Source: Pseudomonas oryzihabitans (GTDB taxonomy: Bacteria > Pseudomonadota > Gammaproteobacteria > Pseudomonadales > Pseudomonadaceae). From it: DNA of 64,000 nucleotides. This document shows positions 1 to 8,941 of this stretch, piece by piece; within the stretch, counting starts at the first letter, position 1, and each line of letters begins with the position of its first letter. The notes under the pieces were generated by a model. The model saw nothing but the letters and a program-made list of their open reading frames with translations, was not told the origin of the DNA and ran no database searches. The stretch lies in NCBI RefSeq assembly GCF_001518815.1, contig NZ_CP013987.1, positions 1,281,001 through 1,345,000 of the forward strand. The letters run 5' to 3'. The position numbers and the translations under genes were made by a program.

Positions 1-1
1 T

Positions 2-712
2 GCCGGCCAGCGCCTGCTGGAGCGCCTGACCCCGGCGCTGCGCGAGGTACGCGGCGCGCTGGACGCCATCAATGCCGAGGGCGAGAGCCCGGTCGGTAGT
101 CTGAGACTCAACGTGCCCACCATCGTCGCCCGGGTGCTGTTGCCCCCGCTGATCGGGCCCTTCCTGGCCAGGCATCCCGGCATTCGCCTGGAGGTGGTGG
201 CCGAGGATCGATTGATCGACGTGCTCGCCGCAGGCTTCGATGCCGGCGTGCGCTACGACGAGCATCTGGAAGGCGACATGATCAGCGTGCGGCTGGGCCC
301 GGCCACCCAGAGATTCGCCGTGGCGGCCACGCCCGCCTACTTGGAACAGCATGGCGTACCTGTGCATCCCACTGACCTGGTCAGGCATTCCTGCATCGGC
401 CATCGCTTCGCTAGCGGCCTGGTGGCGCAGTGGAGCTTCGAGCGCGGCAGCGAGGTCCTCAATGTCGCGCCGGGCAGTCGCCTGCTGGCCTCGACACTCG
501 ATCTGGAATTGCAGGCCGCCCTCGACGGTGTCGGCCTGATCTATTCCTTCGCCGACTACCTGGCCGAACCCCTGGCCGACGGCCGCCTGGTCGAGGTGCT
601 GGCAGACTGGTCCAGCGTCTTTCCCGGTCCGCGGCTCTATTACGCGGATCGCCGGCAGCTGCCGGCCCCACTGCGGGCTTTCGTGGCCTTCTTGCGCGAG
701 CGTCACGGCTAG
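2..712 (+). CDS. LysR-family transcriptional regulator, C-terminal part (5' end outside window)
   Basis: The gene is cut by the window edge. The reading frame is open from base 2 and encodes the end of the linker helix (GQRLLERLTPALREVRGALD) followed by a complete effector-binding domain. The domain begins with SLRLNVPTIVARVLLPPL, the usual opening of the periplasmic-binding-protein-like fold of LysR proteins, and continues with phrases common in the LysR group that acts near oxidoreductases and efflux genes (DAGVRYDEHLEGDMISVRLGP). The DNA-binding HTH lies upstream and is not visible. Such proteins are tetrameric activators or repressors of nearby genes, but the target cannot be seen because the divergent neighbour is outside the window. 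The next gene, selB, is not an expected target. Confidence 0.9.
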   Translation, partial: AGQRLLERLTPALREVRGALDAINAEGESPVGSLRLNVPTIVARVLLPPLIGPFLARHPGIRLEVVAEDRLIDVLAAGFDAGVRYDEHLEGDMISVRLGPATQRFAVAATPAYLEQHGVPVHPTDLVRHSCIGHRFASGLVAQWSFERGSEVLNVAPGSRLLASTLDLELQAALDGVGLIYSFADYLAEPLADGRLVEVLADWSSVFPGPRLYYADRRQLPAPLRAFVAFLRERHG

Positions 713-801
713 GCGATACCGCCAGCCGCCGCTACCCTGGGGGTCCGACCGCCGTCCGGAGTCTCCATGACGTCCCTGTTTTCCCGCCTGATGCAGCCCT
801 C

Positions 802-2715
802 ATGATCATCGGTACCGCCGGCCACATCGACCATGGCAAGACCGCGCTGATCCAGGCCCTCACCGGGATCGCCGGTGATCGGCGGCGCGAAGAGCAGGCT
901 CGGGGCATCACCATCGACCTGGGCTATGTCTACGCCGACCTGGGTGACGGCGGGCTCACCGGCTTCATCGACGTACCCGGCCACGAGCGCTTCGTGCACA
1001 ACATGCTGGCGGGTGCCAGCGGCCTGGACCTGGCCTTGCTGGTGGTGGCCGCCGATGACGGCGTCATGCCCCAGACCCGCGAGCACCTGGCGATCCTCGA
1101 ATTGCTCGGCATTCCCCGGCTGCTGGTGGCCCTGACCAAGGCCGACCGGGTGGACGCCGAGCGTCTGGCGGAGGTGCGCCAGGAAGTCGGTGTGCTGTTG
1201 GCTGCCGGGCCCTTCGCCGGCGCGCCGCTGTATCCGGTGGCCAGTCCCAGCGGCGCAGGCATTTCCGCATTGCGCGCCGCCTTGCTGAAGGCCCTGGGCG
1301 AGGTGCGTGAGCGCAATGCCCGGGGCAGCTTCCGCCTGGCGGTGGATCGGGTGTTCAGCGTCGCCGGTGCCGGGGTGGTCGTTACCGGCACTGCCTTTGC
1401 CGGCCAGGTCGCGGTGGGCGACGAACTCCTGCTCACCCCACGCGGGCAGCGCCTGCGGGTACGTGGTCTGCATGCCCAGAATCGTGCGGCCGAGACCGCC
1501 CGGGCCGGTCAACGGGTTTCCCTCAATCTCGCCGGTGAGCGACTGAGCACCGACAGCATCGCCCGCGGTGACTGGCTGGTGGCCGAGGCGCTGCATGCGC
1601 CCACCACCCGGATCGACGTGGAGCTCCGGCTGCTGCCCGGCGAGGCGCGCAACCTGGCGCACTGGACGCCGGTGCACGTGCACCTGGGTGCCCAGGATCT
1701 CACCGGCCGGGTGGCCCTGCTGGAAGGCGACAGCCTGGCACCCGGCGCCACGGCCCTGGCACAGCTGGTGCTCAATGCCCCGCTGCACGGCGTGCATGGC
1801 GATCGCCTGGTGCTGCGCGACCAGTCCGCCCAACGCACCCTGGGCGGCGCCCGGCTACTCGACCCCTTCGCCCCGGCGCGGCATCGCCGCACGCCGCAGC
1901 GCCTGGCACAACTCCAGGCACTGCGCCAGGGCGGTCTGGAGGAGGCCTTGCCCGAGCTCCTGGCCCAGGCCGACGGCGGCCTCGATCCGCGATTGCTCGC
2001 GCGCCAGTTCAATCGGCCCGAAGGCGACTGGCAGTTGCCAGCCGACACCCTGAGGGTGGAAACGCGCGTCGGCCCGCGGCTGTTCCAGGCTTCTCTGTGG
2101 CAGGCAGCGCTGGAGCGCCTCAGCGAGGCGCTTGCCACCTTTCACCAGGAACAACCCGACGAATTGGGCCCTGATCGGGATCGCCTGCGCCGCATCGCTG
2201 CACCGGCGCTGGAACGGCCCGTCTATCTGGCCCTGCTGGAGACGGCCCTGGCCGAGGGGCGACTGCAGAGCAGCGGCCCCTGGCTGCACCTGCCCGATCA
2301 TCGGGTACGCCTCACCGAGGCGGAGGAGGGGCTCAAGGCCCGGCTCTGGCCGCTGCTGGAGGCCCAGCGTTTCGATCCGCCCTGGACGCGGGACCTGGCC
2401 AAGCACCTGGGTCAGCCCGAGGCCGAGGTACGGCTGCTGCTGCGCAAACTGGCTCGGCTGGGGGAACTGACCCAGGTGGTCAAGGATCTCTTCTATCCCC
2501 AGGCGAGCCTGGAAGCCGCGGCCGGCGAGGCATTGCGCCTGGAGCGCGAAGCAGGGATCATTCGCGCCGCGGCCTTCCGCGATGCCCTCGGCATCGGCCG
2601 CAAGCGCAGCATCCAGATCCTCGAATGCCTGGATCGCATCGGTTTCACCCGTCGCTTCGGCGACGAGCGCCGGGTTCGCCCGGACAGCGCCTGGGCCCGC
2701 GCGGCCGAGGGTTAG
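802..2715 (+). CDS. selB: Selenocysteine-specific elongation factor SelB
   Basis: SelB is a GTPase that carries selenocysteinyl-tRNA to UGA codons marked by a SECIS hairpin. The 637-residue protein is close to the usual bacterial length. The GTPase domain has G1 GHIDHGKT (7-14), DVPGH (57-61) and TKAD (112-115), followed by EF-Tu-like barrels. The C-terminal half is the winged-helix array that binds the SECIS RNA, ending in [19 protein letters not shown], which is typical of SelB. The frame is open upstream into the LysR gene, but the ATG at 802 begins [14 protein letters not shown], exactly where SelB proteins start. The selenocysteine tRNA gene follows after 9 bp. selA and a selenoprotein gene such as formate dehydrogenase are not in this window and are expected elsewhere. 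Confidence 0.97.
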   Translation: MIIGTAGHIDHGKTALIQALTGIAGDRRREEQARGITIDLGYVYADLGDGGLTGFIDVPGHERFVHNMLAGASGLDLALLVVAADDGVMPQTREHLAILELLGIPRLLVALTKADRVDAERLAEVRQEVGVLLAAGPFAGAPLYPVASPSGAGISALRAALLKALGEVRERNARGSFRLAVDRVFSVAGAGVVVTGTAFAGQVAVGDELLLTPRGQRLRVRGLHAQNRAAETARAGQRVSLNLAGERLSTDSIARGDWLVAEALHAPTTRIDVELRLLPGEARNLAHWTPVHVHLGAQDLTGRVALLEGDSLAPGATALAQLVLNAPLHGVHGDRLVLRDQSAQRTLGGARLLDPFAPARHRRTPQRLAQLQALRQGGLEEALPELLAQADGGLDPRLLARQFNRPEGDWQLPADTLRVETRVGPRLFQASLWQAALERLSEALATFHQEQPDELGPDRDRLRRIAAPALERPVYLALLETALAEGRLQSSGPWLHLPDHRVRLTEAEEGLKARLWPLLEAQRFDPPWTRDLAKHLGQPEAEVRLLLRKLARLGELTQVVKDLFYPQASLEAAAGEALRLEREAGIIRAAAFRDALGIGRKRSIQILECLDRIGFTRRFGDERRVRPDSAWARAAEG

Positions 2716-2724
2716 CGCAGCAGA

Positions 2725-2820
2725 GGAAGGCAATCACGCCCGGTGGCGTGGCCGGGCTTCAAACCCGGTTGGGGACGGCAGCCGTTCCCGGGTGGGTTCG
2801 ACTCCCACTGCCTTCCGCCA
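2725..2820 (+). tRNA. selC: tRNA-Sec, anticodon TCA
   Basis: The 96-nt gene has the features of a bacterial selenocysteine tRNA. The acceptor arm runs from GGAAGGCA to TGCCTTCC, followed by an encoded GCCA end. The anticodon stem CCGGG/CCCGG encloses the loop CTTCAAA, with anticodon TCA at 2759-2761. There is a long variable arm and a T arm with GGTTCGACTCC. The extra-long acceptor/T stack and large size separate it from tRNA-Ser. It lies 9 bp behind selB, so it may be cotranscribed and processed. Its CCA end is only 10 bp from the stop codon of the convergent gene, leaving no room for a separate terminator. Confidence 0.97.
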
Positions 2821-2830
2821 TTTCCCGCCG

Positions 2831-3841
2831 TCAGTGCCCATCCGCCAGCTGATGGATCACCCCGCCTTCCCGTTGCAACTCCTGCAGAAACCACTTGGCC
2901 TCCCAGAGCAACTCAGGCATGTAGAGGCCCGCAGGTAGCGGGGTGCCAGTCTCCAGTCCCAACACTCGCTCCAGCGACAGCACCAGGCCCAGAGCCGTGA
3001 GCGACGACTGGCCGTGGCGGAATTCCAGCACGGCACGCCGGGTGGTCCACCGGCCCGCTGCTTCGCCGGTGACGGTCACCACGATCTCGGCGGCCGTTTC
3101 CGCCCCTCGGCGGCGACTGGAGGACTCGCCCGTGGCCAGGTCGAAGCGGATATCTCCGGCCCCGGTGGCAGAATAGAGGCTCAGCAGGTCGATGGAGCCG
3201 AAGGCGGTAGCAGGCAGCCGGCGACCGTCCAGCGCGGTGATCTCTCCTTGGATCGCTGCGCCGGTCAGCCAGTGACGTCGACCGTTGTGGAACACCAGCG
3301 CGGCAGGGGCGGCGCTGTGGACACGCTCCATGTCTTCCCAGGCCAGCGGGCCGGCTGGATCCTTTTCGTCGAGCAGGACGTCGATCTTGATAGCGTCGAC
3401 CCGCGCCAGGCCGCTTGCCTGGTCGAGCGCGAGCGCCAGAGCGGCTCCGGAGGCCCAGTGGCTGGACAGCACCAGAGCGTTGGCCGCAGGACGGTGCATG
3501 AACTGCGCGACCTCCAGCCCCAGTTCGGTGACGCCGGTGTTGGCATTCAAGTAGGGGATGCCCAAGGTCTGGGCGAGGCGCAGGCCGTGCAGCGCCTGGT
3601 CCGGCGCGAGCATGATCATGGCGCCGGGGGAGAGTGTCTCGTCCAGACCAAGTCCTGGCCGGTCGAGATCGAGGATGACTGCCTGGGCATTGCCCGCGAT
3701 CCGGGCCACGGCCTGGGCAGTGCCAAGTGTGCGACCGCCCACCAGCAGAGGCCGGTCGGGGTGGCGCTTGCGAAACCACTGGACGGCCTGGCGGCCTACC
3801 GTGCCTGAGCCACCAGCGAAAAGTACGGGTTGCAGTGTCAT
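2831..3841 (-). CDS. Saccharopine dehydrogenase-like NAD(P)-binding protein
   Basis: The 336-residue protein starts with a Rossmann dinucleotide-binding motif (LFAGGSGTVGRQAVQWF, about residues 8-24). It then follows the pattern of saccharopine dehydrogenase-like proteins: a nucleotide fold, an acidic strand end (ILDLDRPG) and a larger C-terminal catalytic or dimer domain. No family-specific catalytic residues can be assigned with confidence, so the substrate is unknown. It is divergent from a TetR regulator, and two identical-arm palindromes lie between them, so it is probably the main target of that regulator. A role in stress or xenobiotic reduction would be a guess. The ATG at 3841 is the only sensible start. 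Confidence 0.75.
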   Translation of the reverse strand: MTLQPVLFAGGSGTVGRQAVQWFRKRHPDRPLLVGGRTLGTAQAVARIAGNAQAVILDLDRPGLGLDETLSPGAMIMLAPDQALHGLRLAQTLGIPYLNANTGVTELGLEVAQFMHRPAANALVLSSHWASGAALALALDQASGLARVDAIKIDVLLDEKDPAGPLAWEDMERVHSAAPAALVFHNGRRHWLTGAAIQGEITALDGRRLPATAFGSIDLLSLYSATGAGDIRFDLATGESSSRRRGAETAAEIVVTVTGEAAGRWTTRRAVLEFRHGQSSLTALGLVLSLERVLGLETGTPLPAGLYMPELLWEAKWFLQELQREGGVIHQLADGH

Positions 3842-3962
3842 GATCCGGTCCTCGATAGCGAAATGATGGGATCCATCGTCGGCGATAACCCTGATGTCGA
3901 GGATTCAGTGACCTGTTCCGCGACCACCACGGCAGGTCTGGCTGAAGACATCTTTTGCCGAT

Positions 3963-3981
3963 AACCTACCAATAGTAGGTT
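3963..3981. promoter_or_regulatory. TetR-type operator, copy 1
   Basis: AACCTACCAATAGTAGGTT is a perfect 7-bp inverted repeat (AACCTAC / GTAGGTT) around five bases. A second copy with the same arms lies 31 bp downstream, centre to centre. It sits in the divergent promoter region of the dehydrogenase-like gene and the TetR gene, the usual place for an autoregulated TetR operator. Confidence 0.7.
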
Positions 3982-3993
3982 GTATTCAGGATT

Positions 3994-4012
3994 AACCTAC
4001 CTTTAGTAGGTT
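3994..4012. promoter_or_regulatory. TetR-type operator, copy 2
   Basis: AACCTACCTTTAGTAGGTT has the same 7-bp arms as copy 1 with a different 5-bp centre. The 31-bp centre-to-centre distance is close to three DNA turns, so two dimers could bind the same face. It ends 18 bp before the TetR start codon, where binding would block expression. Confidence 0.7.
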
Positions 4013-4030
4013 TGCAAGGTGATTTGACGA

Positions 4031-4639
4031 ATGGCAGAACGATCCAAGGTGGAAAAGTCAGGCTCGGAGAGCTCGGGACGACGCCTCTCGAAGGCCGCGC
4101 GGCGGCAGCAGTTGCTGGAGACGGCGCGGTTCATCGCACGGGAAGAGGGGGCGGATCGCTTGACTCTCGGCCATCTGGCCGTGCGGGCCGGAGTGTCCAA
4201 GCCGGTGGTTTACGAGCACTTCGGCACCCGCTCGGGGCTGCTCATCGAGCTCTATCGCTGGTTGGATCTGGCGCAGATGGACGCCTTCCGCCAGACCCTG
4301 GTCGCCCGTCAGCAGAGTGCCGAAGAGGCCACCGCGGCGCTGGCCGAGGGTTACATCCGTTGCGTGACCGACATGCAGGGCGAGGTCGGCATGCTGGCGG
4401 CGGCGCTGGCGGGGAGTGAGGAAAAGACGGCGGTGTACCAGGAACTGCTGGAACATGGCACCCAGATGGTGGCGGCGGTGCTCACGTCGCACAGCAAAAG
4501 ACCCGCCGCGGAGTTGCAGGTGTCCTGCATCGGCCTGGTCGGCGCGGGCGAGGCCCTGGCCGCGGCCGTGGTGCGCAAGACGCTGGGCGAGCGCGAGGCC
4601 ATCGAGGCCTTCACCCGCCTGGTGCGCGCGGTACTGTAG
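4031..4639 (+). CDS. TetR/AcrR-family transcriptional repressor
   Basis: The 202-residue protein has the standard TetR layout. A basic N-terminal tail is followed by a helix-turn-helix at about residues 28-66 (RRQQLLETARFIAREEGADRL, then HLAVRAGVSKPVVYEHF, then GTRSGLLIELY). The rest is an all-helical ligand and dimer domain, which is not conserved enough to name an inducer. It is divergent from the saccharopine dehydrogenase-like gene, and its own promoter region carries two matching palindromes, so autoregulation and repression of that neighbour are likely. It ends 9 bp from the 3' end of the convergent nitrate reductase gene, with no visible terminator between them. Confidence 0.9.
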   Translation: MAERSKVEKSGSESSGRRLSKAARRQQLLETARFIAREEGADRLTLGHLAVRAGVSKPVVYEHFGTRSGLLIELYRWLDLAQMDAFRQTLVARQQSAEEATAALAEGYIRCVTDMQGEVGMLAAALAGSEEKTAVYQELLEHGTQMVAAVLTSHSKRPAAELQVSCIGLVGAGEALAAAVVRKTLGEREAIEAFTRLVRAVL

Positions 4640-4648
4640 TCAGCGACG

Positions 4649-7600
4649 CTAGTAGACGTCCTTCAGATAGCGCTTCTGTTCGCTCATCCCGCGCACATAG
4701 TCAGCGGCTGCCTCGTCGCTGAGGTGGCCGTGGGTCGCCACCACCTGGCGCAGGGCCTGGTCCACGTCCTTGGCCATGCGGCTGGCGTCGCCGCAGACAT
4801 AGACGCGGGCGCCGTCCTGCAGCCAGCGCCAGACTTCGGCGCCGCGTTCGCGCAGCCGATCCTGCACATAGACCTTCTCGGCCTGGTCGCGGGAGAAGGC
4901 CAGGCTGAGTTCGCTCAGCAGGCCATCACGCTGGAAGGCTTCCAGCTCGTCGCGGTAGTAGAAGTCGTGGGCGGCGTGCTGTTCGCCGAAGAACAGCCAG
5001 TTGCGCCCCTGGTCGCCCCGGGCGCGGCGCTCGTGGAGAAAGCCGCGGAAGGGGGCGATGCCGGTGCCGGGGCCGATCATGATCAGCGGGACGTCGCTCT
5101 GGTCCGGCAGGCGGAAATGACGCGAGGACTGGATATGCACCTCGGTGGCGGCCTCGCCCAGGCGGTCGGCGAGAAAGCTGGAGGCCACGCCCTTGCGCTT
5201 ACCGTAGCGCACCGCCGAGACGGTGAGGTGCACCTGGCCAGCATGGGCCAGGGGGCTGGAGGCGATGGAGTAGAGGCGCGGCTGCAGGCGCTTGAGGCTG
5301 CCGAGCAACTCGCGGGCATCGTGGCGGGCGGGAAAGCGGGCCAGCACATCGGCCAGTTGCCGGCCCCAGAGCCAGCGCTTGAATTCGTCGCGGTCGTTCA
5401 GCAGGGCGCGGCAATCGTCACTGCCGCTGCGCTCGGCGATCAGCGCCAGGGTCTCGGGGTTGGGGCGGGCGATCTCGTAGTGCTCGCCCAGGGCCTGACG
5501 CAGTGACAACTCCCCGACTTTTGGCACGGCGACCGGCTGTTCGCCGTCCAGACCGGCGAGGGTGAGGATCTCCTCGACCAGCTCCGGGCAGTTGCGCGCC
5601 CTCACGCTCAAGGCGTCGCCGGCCTCGTAGGCCAGGGGCTGATCGGATTCGAACCCGCACAGCCGCACCTCCTTGTTGGATCCGGCGCTGTTGAGTCTGC
5701 GGTTGATGACCAGCCGCGCCGGGACTGGCACCGGGCGATTGGGCGTGGTCGGGGCGGTGACGGACACGCTGGTGGTATGGGGCGCCAGTTGCTCTTGCAG
5801 CCTGGCCAGCCAGGCATCGGCGCCGTCGAGACCATCGGCGTCGCAGTCCAGGCGCGGGCACAGGCGGCGAGCGCCGAGTTCGGCCAGGCGGGTGTCGAGG
5901 CGCTGGCCGTGGCCGCAGAATTGCTCGTAGGTGGAATCGCCCAGGGCCAGCACGGCGTAGTCCAGTTCGGCCAGGGAGGCGTCGAGGCGACTGAGGCCCT
6001 GCCAGAAGGCCTGGCCGTTGTCCGGCGCCTCGCCGTCGCCAAAGGTGCTGCTGACCAGCAGCAGGCGGCGGGCACCGGTCAGGCGTTCCACGGCATAGGC
6101 GGCCATGTCGTGCAGTTCCACGCTGAGACCGGCCTGGCACAGGCGGGCGACGCAGCGCTCGGCCAGGGCTTCGGCGTTGCCGGTCTGGGACGCCCAGAGC
6201 ACTACCAGATCGGCCGGCGCGGTGGGGGCCAGGGCCAGGCCGGCGGCCTGGCTTTCCGGTAGGCGGCTGAACAAGCCGGCGAGCAGGCCGTCGAGCCAGA
6301 GGCGGGTGTCGGCGGCCAGCGGCGCCTGGGCCGGCAGGCAGGGCACGCCCTGGGTCGCGCCGTCGCGCAGACCGTCCATGAAGCCTGCCAGGTAGGTGCG
6401 CTCGGCCGCGCTGAGCTGGGGCCGTACCGCGGTCGCGACCCCGGTGAGCTCGGCCAGGCGCGCCAGGGCGGGCTGGCGGCTGCTCTCGGCGACGGGCTCG
6501 TCAACCGGCAGCTGGCGGTGGGGAATGGTGGCGACGCGAGTCAGGCGCACGGCGCAGACCTTGAGCTCCGGTTGCAGCGAGAGCGGATCGACGGCGTCGC
6601 TGGTGACGGCATTGATGGCCAGGTCGCTGCCCTGGACGTCGGCCCAGTGAAAGGGCGCGAAGCAGTTGCCGGGCTGGACCCGGTCGCTAAGGGTTACCGG
6701 CAACACGGCACGGCCACGACGGGAGGTGATTTCCAGCCGGTCGCCGTCCGCCAGGCCCAGGGCTTCGGCATCCTGGGGATGTACCTCGATGAACGGGGCG
6801 GGGTTGAGGCGGTTGAGGGCGGCGATCTTGCCGGTCTTGGTCAGGGTGTGCCACTGGTGCTGCAGGCGGCCGGTATTGAGCACGAAGGGGTAGTCGGCAT
6901 CGGGCAGTTCCGCCGGCTCCAGGTGCGGGCGGGCGAAGAATTGCGCCTTGCCGCTCGGGGTGGCGAAGTTGAGGGCGGTCGGTTCGCCGGTGGCGTCCAG
7001 GCGCAGGGTCTGGCTGCGGCCATCGTTGCGATAGCGGATCGGCTGGCGCGGGTCGCTCTCTGCGCTGGGGCAGGGCCATTGCAGCGGCGTCTCGCGCAGC
7101 CGGGCATGACTGGCGCCGCGAATGTCATAGCCGGTCTGGGGGTTGTGGAATTGCCGGATCTCGTCGAACACCTCGGCGGCCGAGGCATAGCTGAAGTGCT
7201 CGCCATAACCCAGGGCGCAGGCCACGTCGGCGATGATCCGCCAGTCGGCGCGGGCCTCGCCGGGCGGGGTGACGGCCTGGGGCGCCAGGGTCAGGTTACG
7301 CTCGGAATTGATCATCACCCCGTCGGCCTCGGCCCAGAGCGCGCCGGGCAGCAGGATGTCGGCGTACGGGTTGGTCTCGGTGTCGAGAAAGGCGTCCTGG
7401 GTGATCACCAGCTCGGCGGCCTGCAGACCGCGGACGACCGTCTCGCGATTGGCCACGCTGGCCACCGGGTTGGTGCAGATGATCCAGCAGGCCTTCACCT
7501 TACCGGTGGCCAGGTCCTCGAACAGGGCGACGGTACCCTGGCCGAGGCGGGTGTGCAGGGTGCCCTCGGGGATGCCCCAGGCCCGCTCGACGAAGGTGCG

Positions 7601-8680
7601 GTCGGTAGTCGACAGCAGGCTGCGCTGGCCAGGCAGGCCGGGGCCCATGTAGCCCATCTCGCGCCCGCCCATGGCGTTGGGCTGGCCGGTGAGGGAGAAG
7701 GGGCCGCTGCCGGGGCGGCAGATCTTGCCGGTGGCCAGGTGCAGGTTGCACAGGGCGTTGGTGCTCCAGGTGCCGTGGGTGCTCTGGTTCAGGCCCATGG
7801 TCCAGAGGCTGGTCCATTCGCCGGCCTCGCCGATCCAGCGTGCCGCGGTACGGATGTCCGCCTCGGTCAGCCCGGTCCCCGCGGCCACCCGTGCCGGGGT
7901 GTAGTCGGCGAGAAAATCGGGCATGGCCGCCCAACCTTCGGTATGGGCGGCGATAAAGGCTTCGTCCAGATGGCCCTCGGCGTACAGCAGATGCAGCAGA
8001 CCGTTGAGCAACAGCAGGTCGCTGCCGGGGCGCAGTTGCAGGAAGAGATCGGCCTTCTCGGCGGTGGCGGTGCGCCGCGGATCTATCACGATCAGCTTGG
8101 CGCCGCGCTTGACCCGATCCAGTAGGCGCAGGAAGAGGATGGGATGACAGTCGGCCATGTTGGCGCCGCTGACGAGGAAGAGGTCGGCGCGGTCGAGGTC
8201 GTCGTAGGAGCCGGGCGGACCGTCGGCGCCAAGGGACAGCTTGTAGCCGGTGCCGGCACTGGCCATGCACAGTCGGGAGTTGGATTCGAGCTGGTTGGTG
8301 CCGATGAAGCCGCGGGCCAGCTTGCTCGCCAGGTACTGGGCCTCTAGCGACATCTGCCCGGACACATAGAAGGCGATGGCGTCCGGTCCGTCGCGGTCGA
8401 GGATGGCGCGCAGCCGTTCGGCGGTGGCGGCGATGGCCTGGTCCAGCCCGGTCTGCACCGGTTGGTGAGAGCGGTCATGGCGGACATAGGCCTGCGCCAT
8501 GCGCCCGCTGTCCACCAGCGCCTGGTGGCTGGTGCTGCCCTTGGTGCAGAGGCGGCCGCGATTGGCGGGGTGGTCGCGATCGCCGCTGACCTTGATGACC
8601 CGGCCGTCTTCCACCTGCATGACCATCCCGCAGCCGACGCCGCAGTAGGGGCAGACGCTCTTGATGTGGGTAGTGGCCAT
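4649..8680 (-). CDS. nasA: Assimilatory nitrate reductase fused to CysJ-like diflavin reductase
   Basis: The 1343-residue fusion reduces nitrate to nitrite in the cytoplasm. Residues 1 to about 760 form a molybdopterin oxidoreductase of the NasA/NapA type. Its [4Fe-4S] site is CPYCGVGC plus C45 (C10, C13, C17, C45), and the cysteine in NSRLCMASA is the likely Mo ligand. A segment resembling the CysJ N-terminus follows (LSAAERTYLAGFMDGLRD). From about residue 824 there is a flavodoxin domain (LVVLWASQTGNAEALAERC), then an FAD-binding domain from about 985 (RLYSIASSPL) and an NAD(P)H domain (IGPGTGIAPFRGF, near 1196) ending in YLKDVY. The fusion can pass electrons from NAD(P)H to the Mo site without a separate reductase. 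The ATG at 8680 starts MATTHIKSVCPYCGVGCGM with an AGGA site upstream. The frame is open further upstream, but that part would cover the regulatory leader. Confidence 0.95.
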   Translation of the reverse strand: MATTHIKSVCPYCGVGCGMVMQVEDGRVIKVSGDRDHPANRGRLCTKGSTSHQALVDSGRMAQAYVRHDRSHQPVQTGLDQAIAATAERLRAILDRDGPDAIAFYVSGQMSLEAQYLASKLARGFIGTNQLESNSRLCMASAGTGYKLSLGADGPPGSYDDLDRADLFLVSGANMADCHPILFLRLLDRVKRGAKLIVIDPRRTATAEKADLFLQLRPGSDLLLLNGLLHLLYAEGHLDEAFIAAHTEGWAAMPDFLADYTPARVAAGTGLTEADIRTAARWIGEAGEWTSLWTMGLNQSTHGTWSTNALCNLHLATGKICRPGSGPFSLTGQPNAMGGREMGYMGPGLPGQRSLLSTTDRTFVERAWGIPEGTLHTRLGQGTVALFEDLATGKVKACWIICTNPVASVANRETVVRGLQAAELVITQDAFLDTETNPYADILLPGALWAEADGVMINSERNLTLAPQAVTPPGEARADWRIIADVACALGYGEHFSYASAAEVFDEIRQFHNPQTGYDIRGASHARLRETPLQWPCPSAESDPRQPIRYRNDGRSQTLRLDATGEPTALNFATPSGKAQFFARPHLEPAELPDADYPFVLNTGRLQHQWHTLTKTGKIAALNRLNPAPFIEVHPQDAEALGLADGDRLEITSRRGRAVLPVTLSDRVQPGNCFAPFHWADVQGSDLAINAVTSDAVDPLSLQPELKVCAVRLTRVATIPHRQLPVDEPVAESSRQPALARLAELTGVATAVRPQLSAAERTYLAGFMDGLRDGATQGVPCLPAQAPLAADTRLWLDGLLAGLFSRLPESQAAGLALAPTAPADLVVLWASQTGNAEALAERCVARLCQAGLSVELHDMAAYAVERLTGARRLLLVSSTFGDGEAPDNGQAFWQGLSRLDASLAELDYAVLALGDSTYEQFCGHGQRLDTRLAELGARRLCPRLDCDADGLDGADAWLARLQEQLAPHTTSVSVTAPTTPNRPVPVPARLVINRRLNSAGSNKEVRLCGFESDQPLAYEAGDALSVRARNCPELVEEILTLAGLDGEQPVAVPKVGELSLRQALGEHYEIARPNPETLALIAERSGSDDCRALLNDRDEFKRWLWGRQLADVLARFPARHDARELLGSLKRLQPRLYSIASSPLAHAGQVHLTVSAVRYGKRKGVASSFLADRLGEAATEVHIQSSRHFRLPDQSDVPLIMIGPGTGIAPFRGFLHERRARGDQGRNWLFFGEQHAAHDFYYRDELEAFQRDGLLSELSLAFSRDQAEKVYVQDRLRERGAEVWRWLQDGARVYVCGDASRMAKDVDQALRQVVATHGHLSDEAAADYVRGMSEQKRYLKDVY

Positions 8681-8710
8681 GGCAAGGATCCTTCGAAAAC
8701 CAGAAAGCGA

Positions 8711-8757
8711 AAAGGCGCCGGTCGCGCTCCCCGGAGGGAGGCGAACACGGCGCCTTT
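8711..8757 (-). terminator. Intrinsic terminator/attenuator in the nasA leader
   Basis: On the minus strand the arms AAAGGCGCCG and CGGCGCCTTT pair perfectly. They enclose an inner stem, CTCCC-TCCG-GGGAG, with a stable UNCG-class tetraloop. TTTTCGCTTTC follows the 3' arm as a partial U tract. The structure lies between the likely promoter and the nasA start, so it would stop transcription unless prevented. Its 5' arm overlaps the hairpin at 8753-8768. Confidence 0.8.
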
Positions 8758-8791
8758 GTCGTGAAAGGAAGCGATCGGCGTTGACCGCTCC
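8753..8791 (-). promoter_or_regulatory. Two-hairpin ANTAR-type antiterminator element, nasA leader
   Basis: On the minus strand, hairpin P1 (8791-8768) has a 9-bp stem including two G-U pairs, and the hexaloop AACGCC with A at position 1 and G at position 4, the known ANTAR signature. It is followed directly by P2 (8768-8753), CCTTT-CACGAC-AAAGG, whose hexaloop keeps G4 but has C1. The 3' arm of P2 is the first part of the terminator 5' arm, so P2 and the terminator cannot form together. This is the arrangement known for NasR/NasT antitermination. The regulator gene is not in the window. Confidence 0.65.
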
Positions 8792-8941
8792 ATGCCGGGG
8801 ATTTAGCAAGGCTCGCGCCAGCTCGGTCCGGCGCGCTCGGGGAGCGCATCACTGCTGGTCTGGCGGGGTGCCAGCGGCGCTGATCGAGGTCGCTTCCCTC
8901 TCGGTCGAGGTGCGCCGTGACGGGGCAGGCAGGCCTTGCCC

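Noticed and set aside
430-801. An N-terminal extension of selB
   Set aside because: The extension overlaps the LysR gene and has no ribosome site. SelB proteins start at the ATG at 802.
709-1833. A 374-codon antisense frame over selB
   Set aside because: Antisense to a clearly conserved gene; no recognisable protein.
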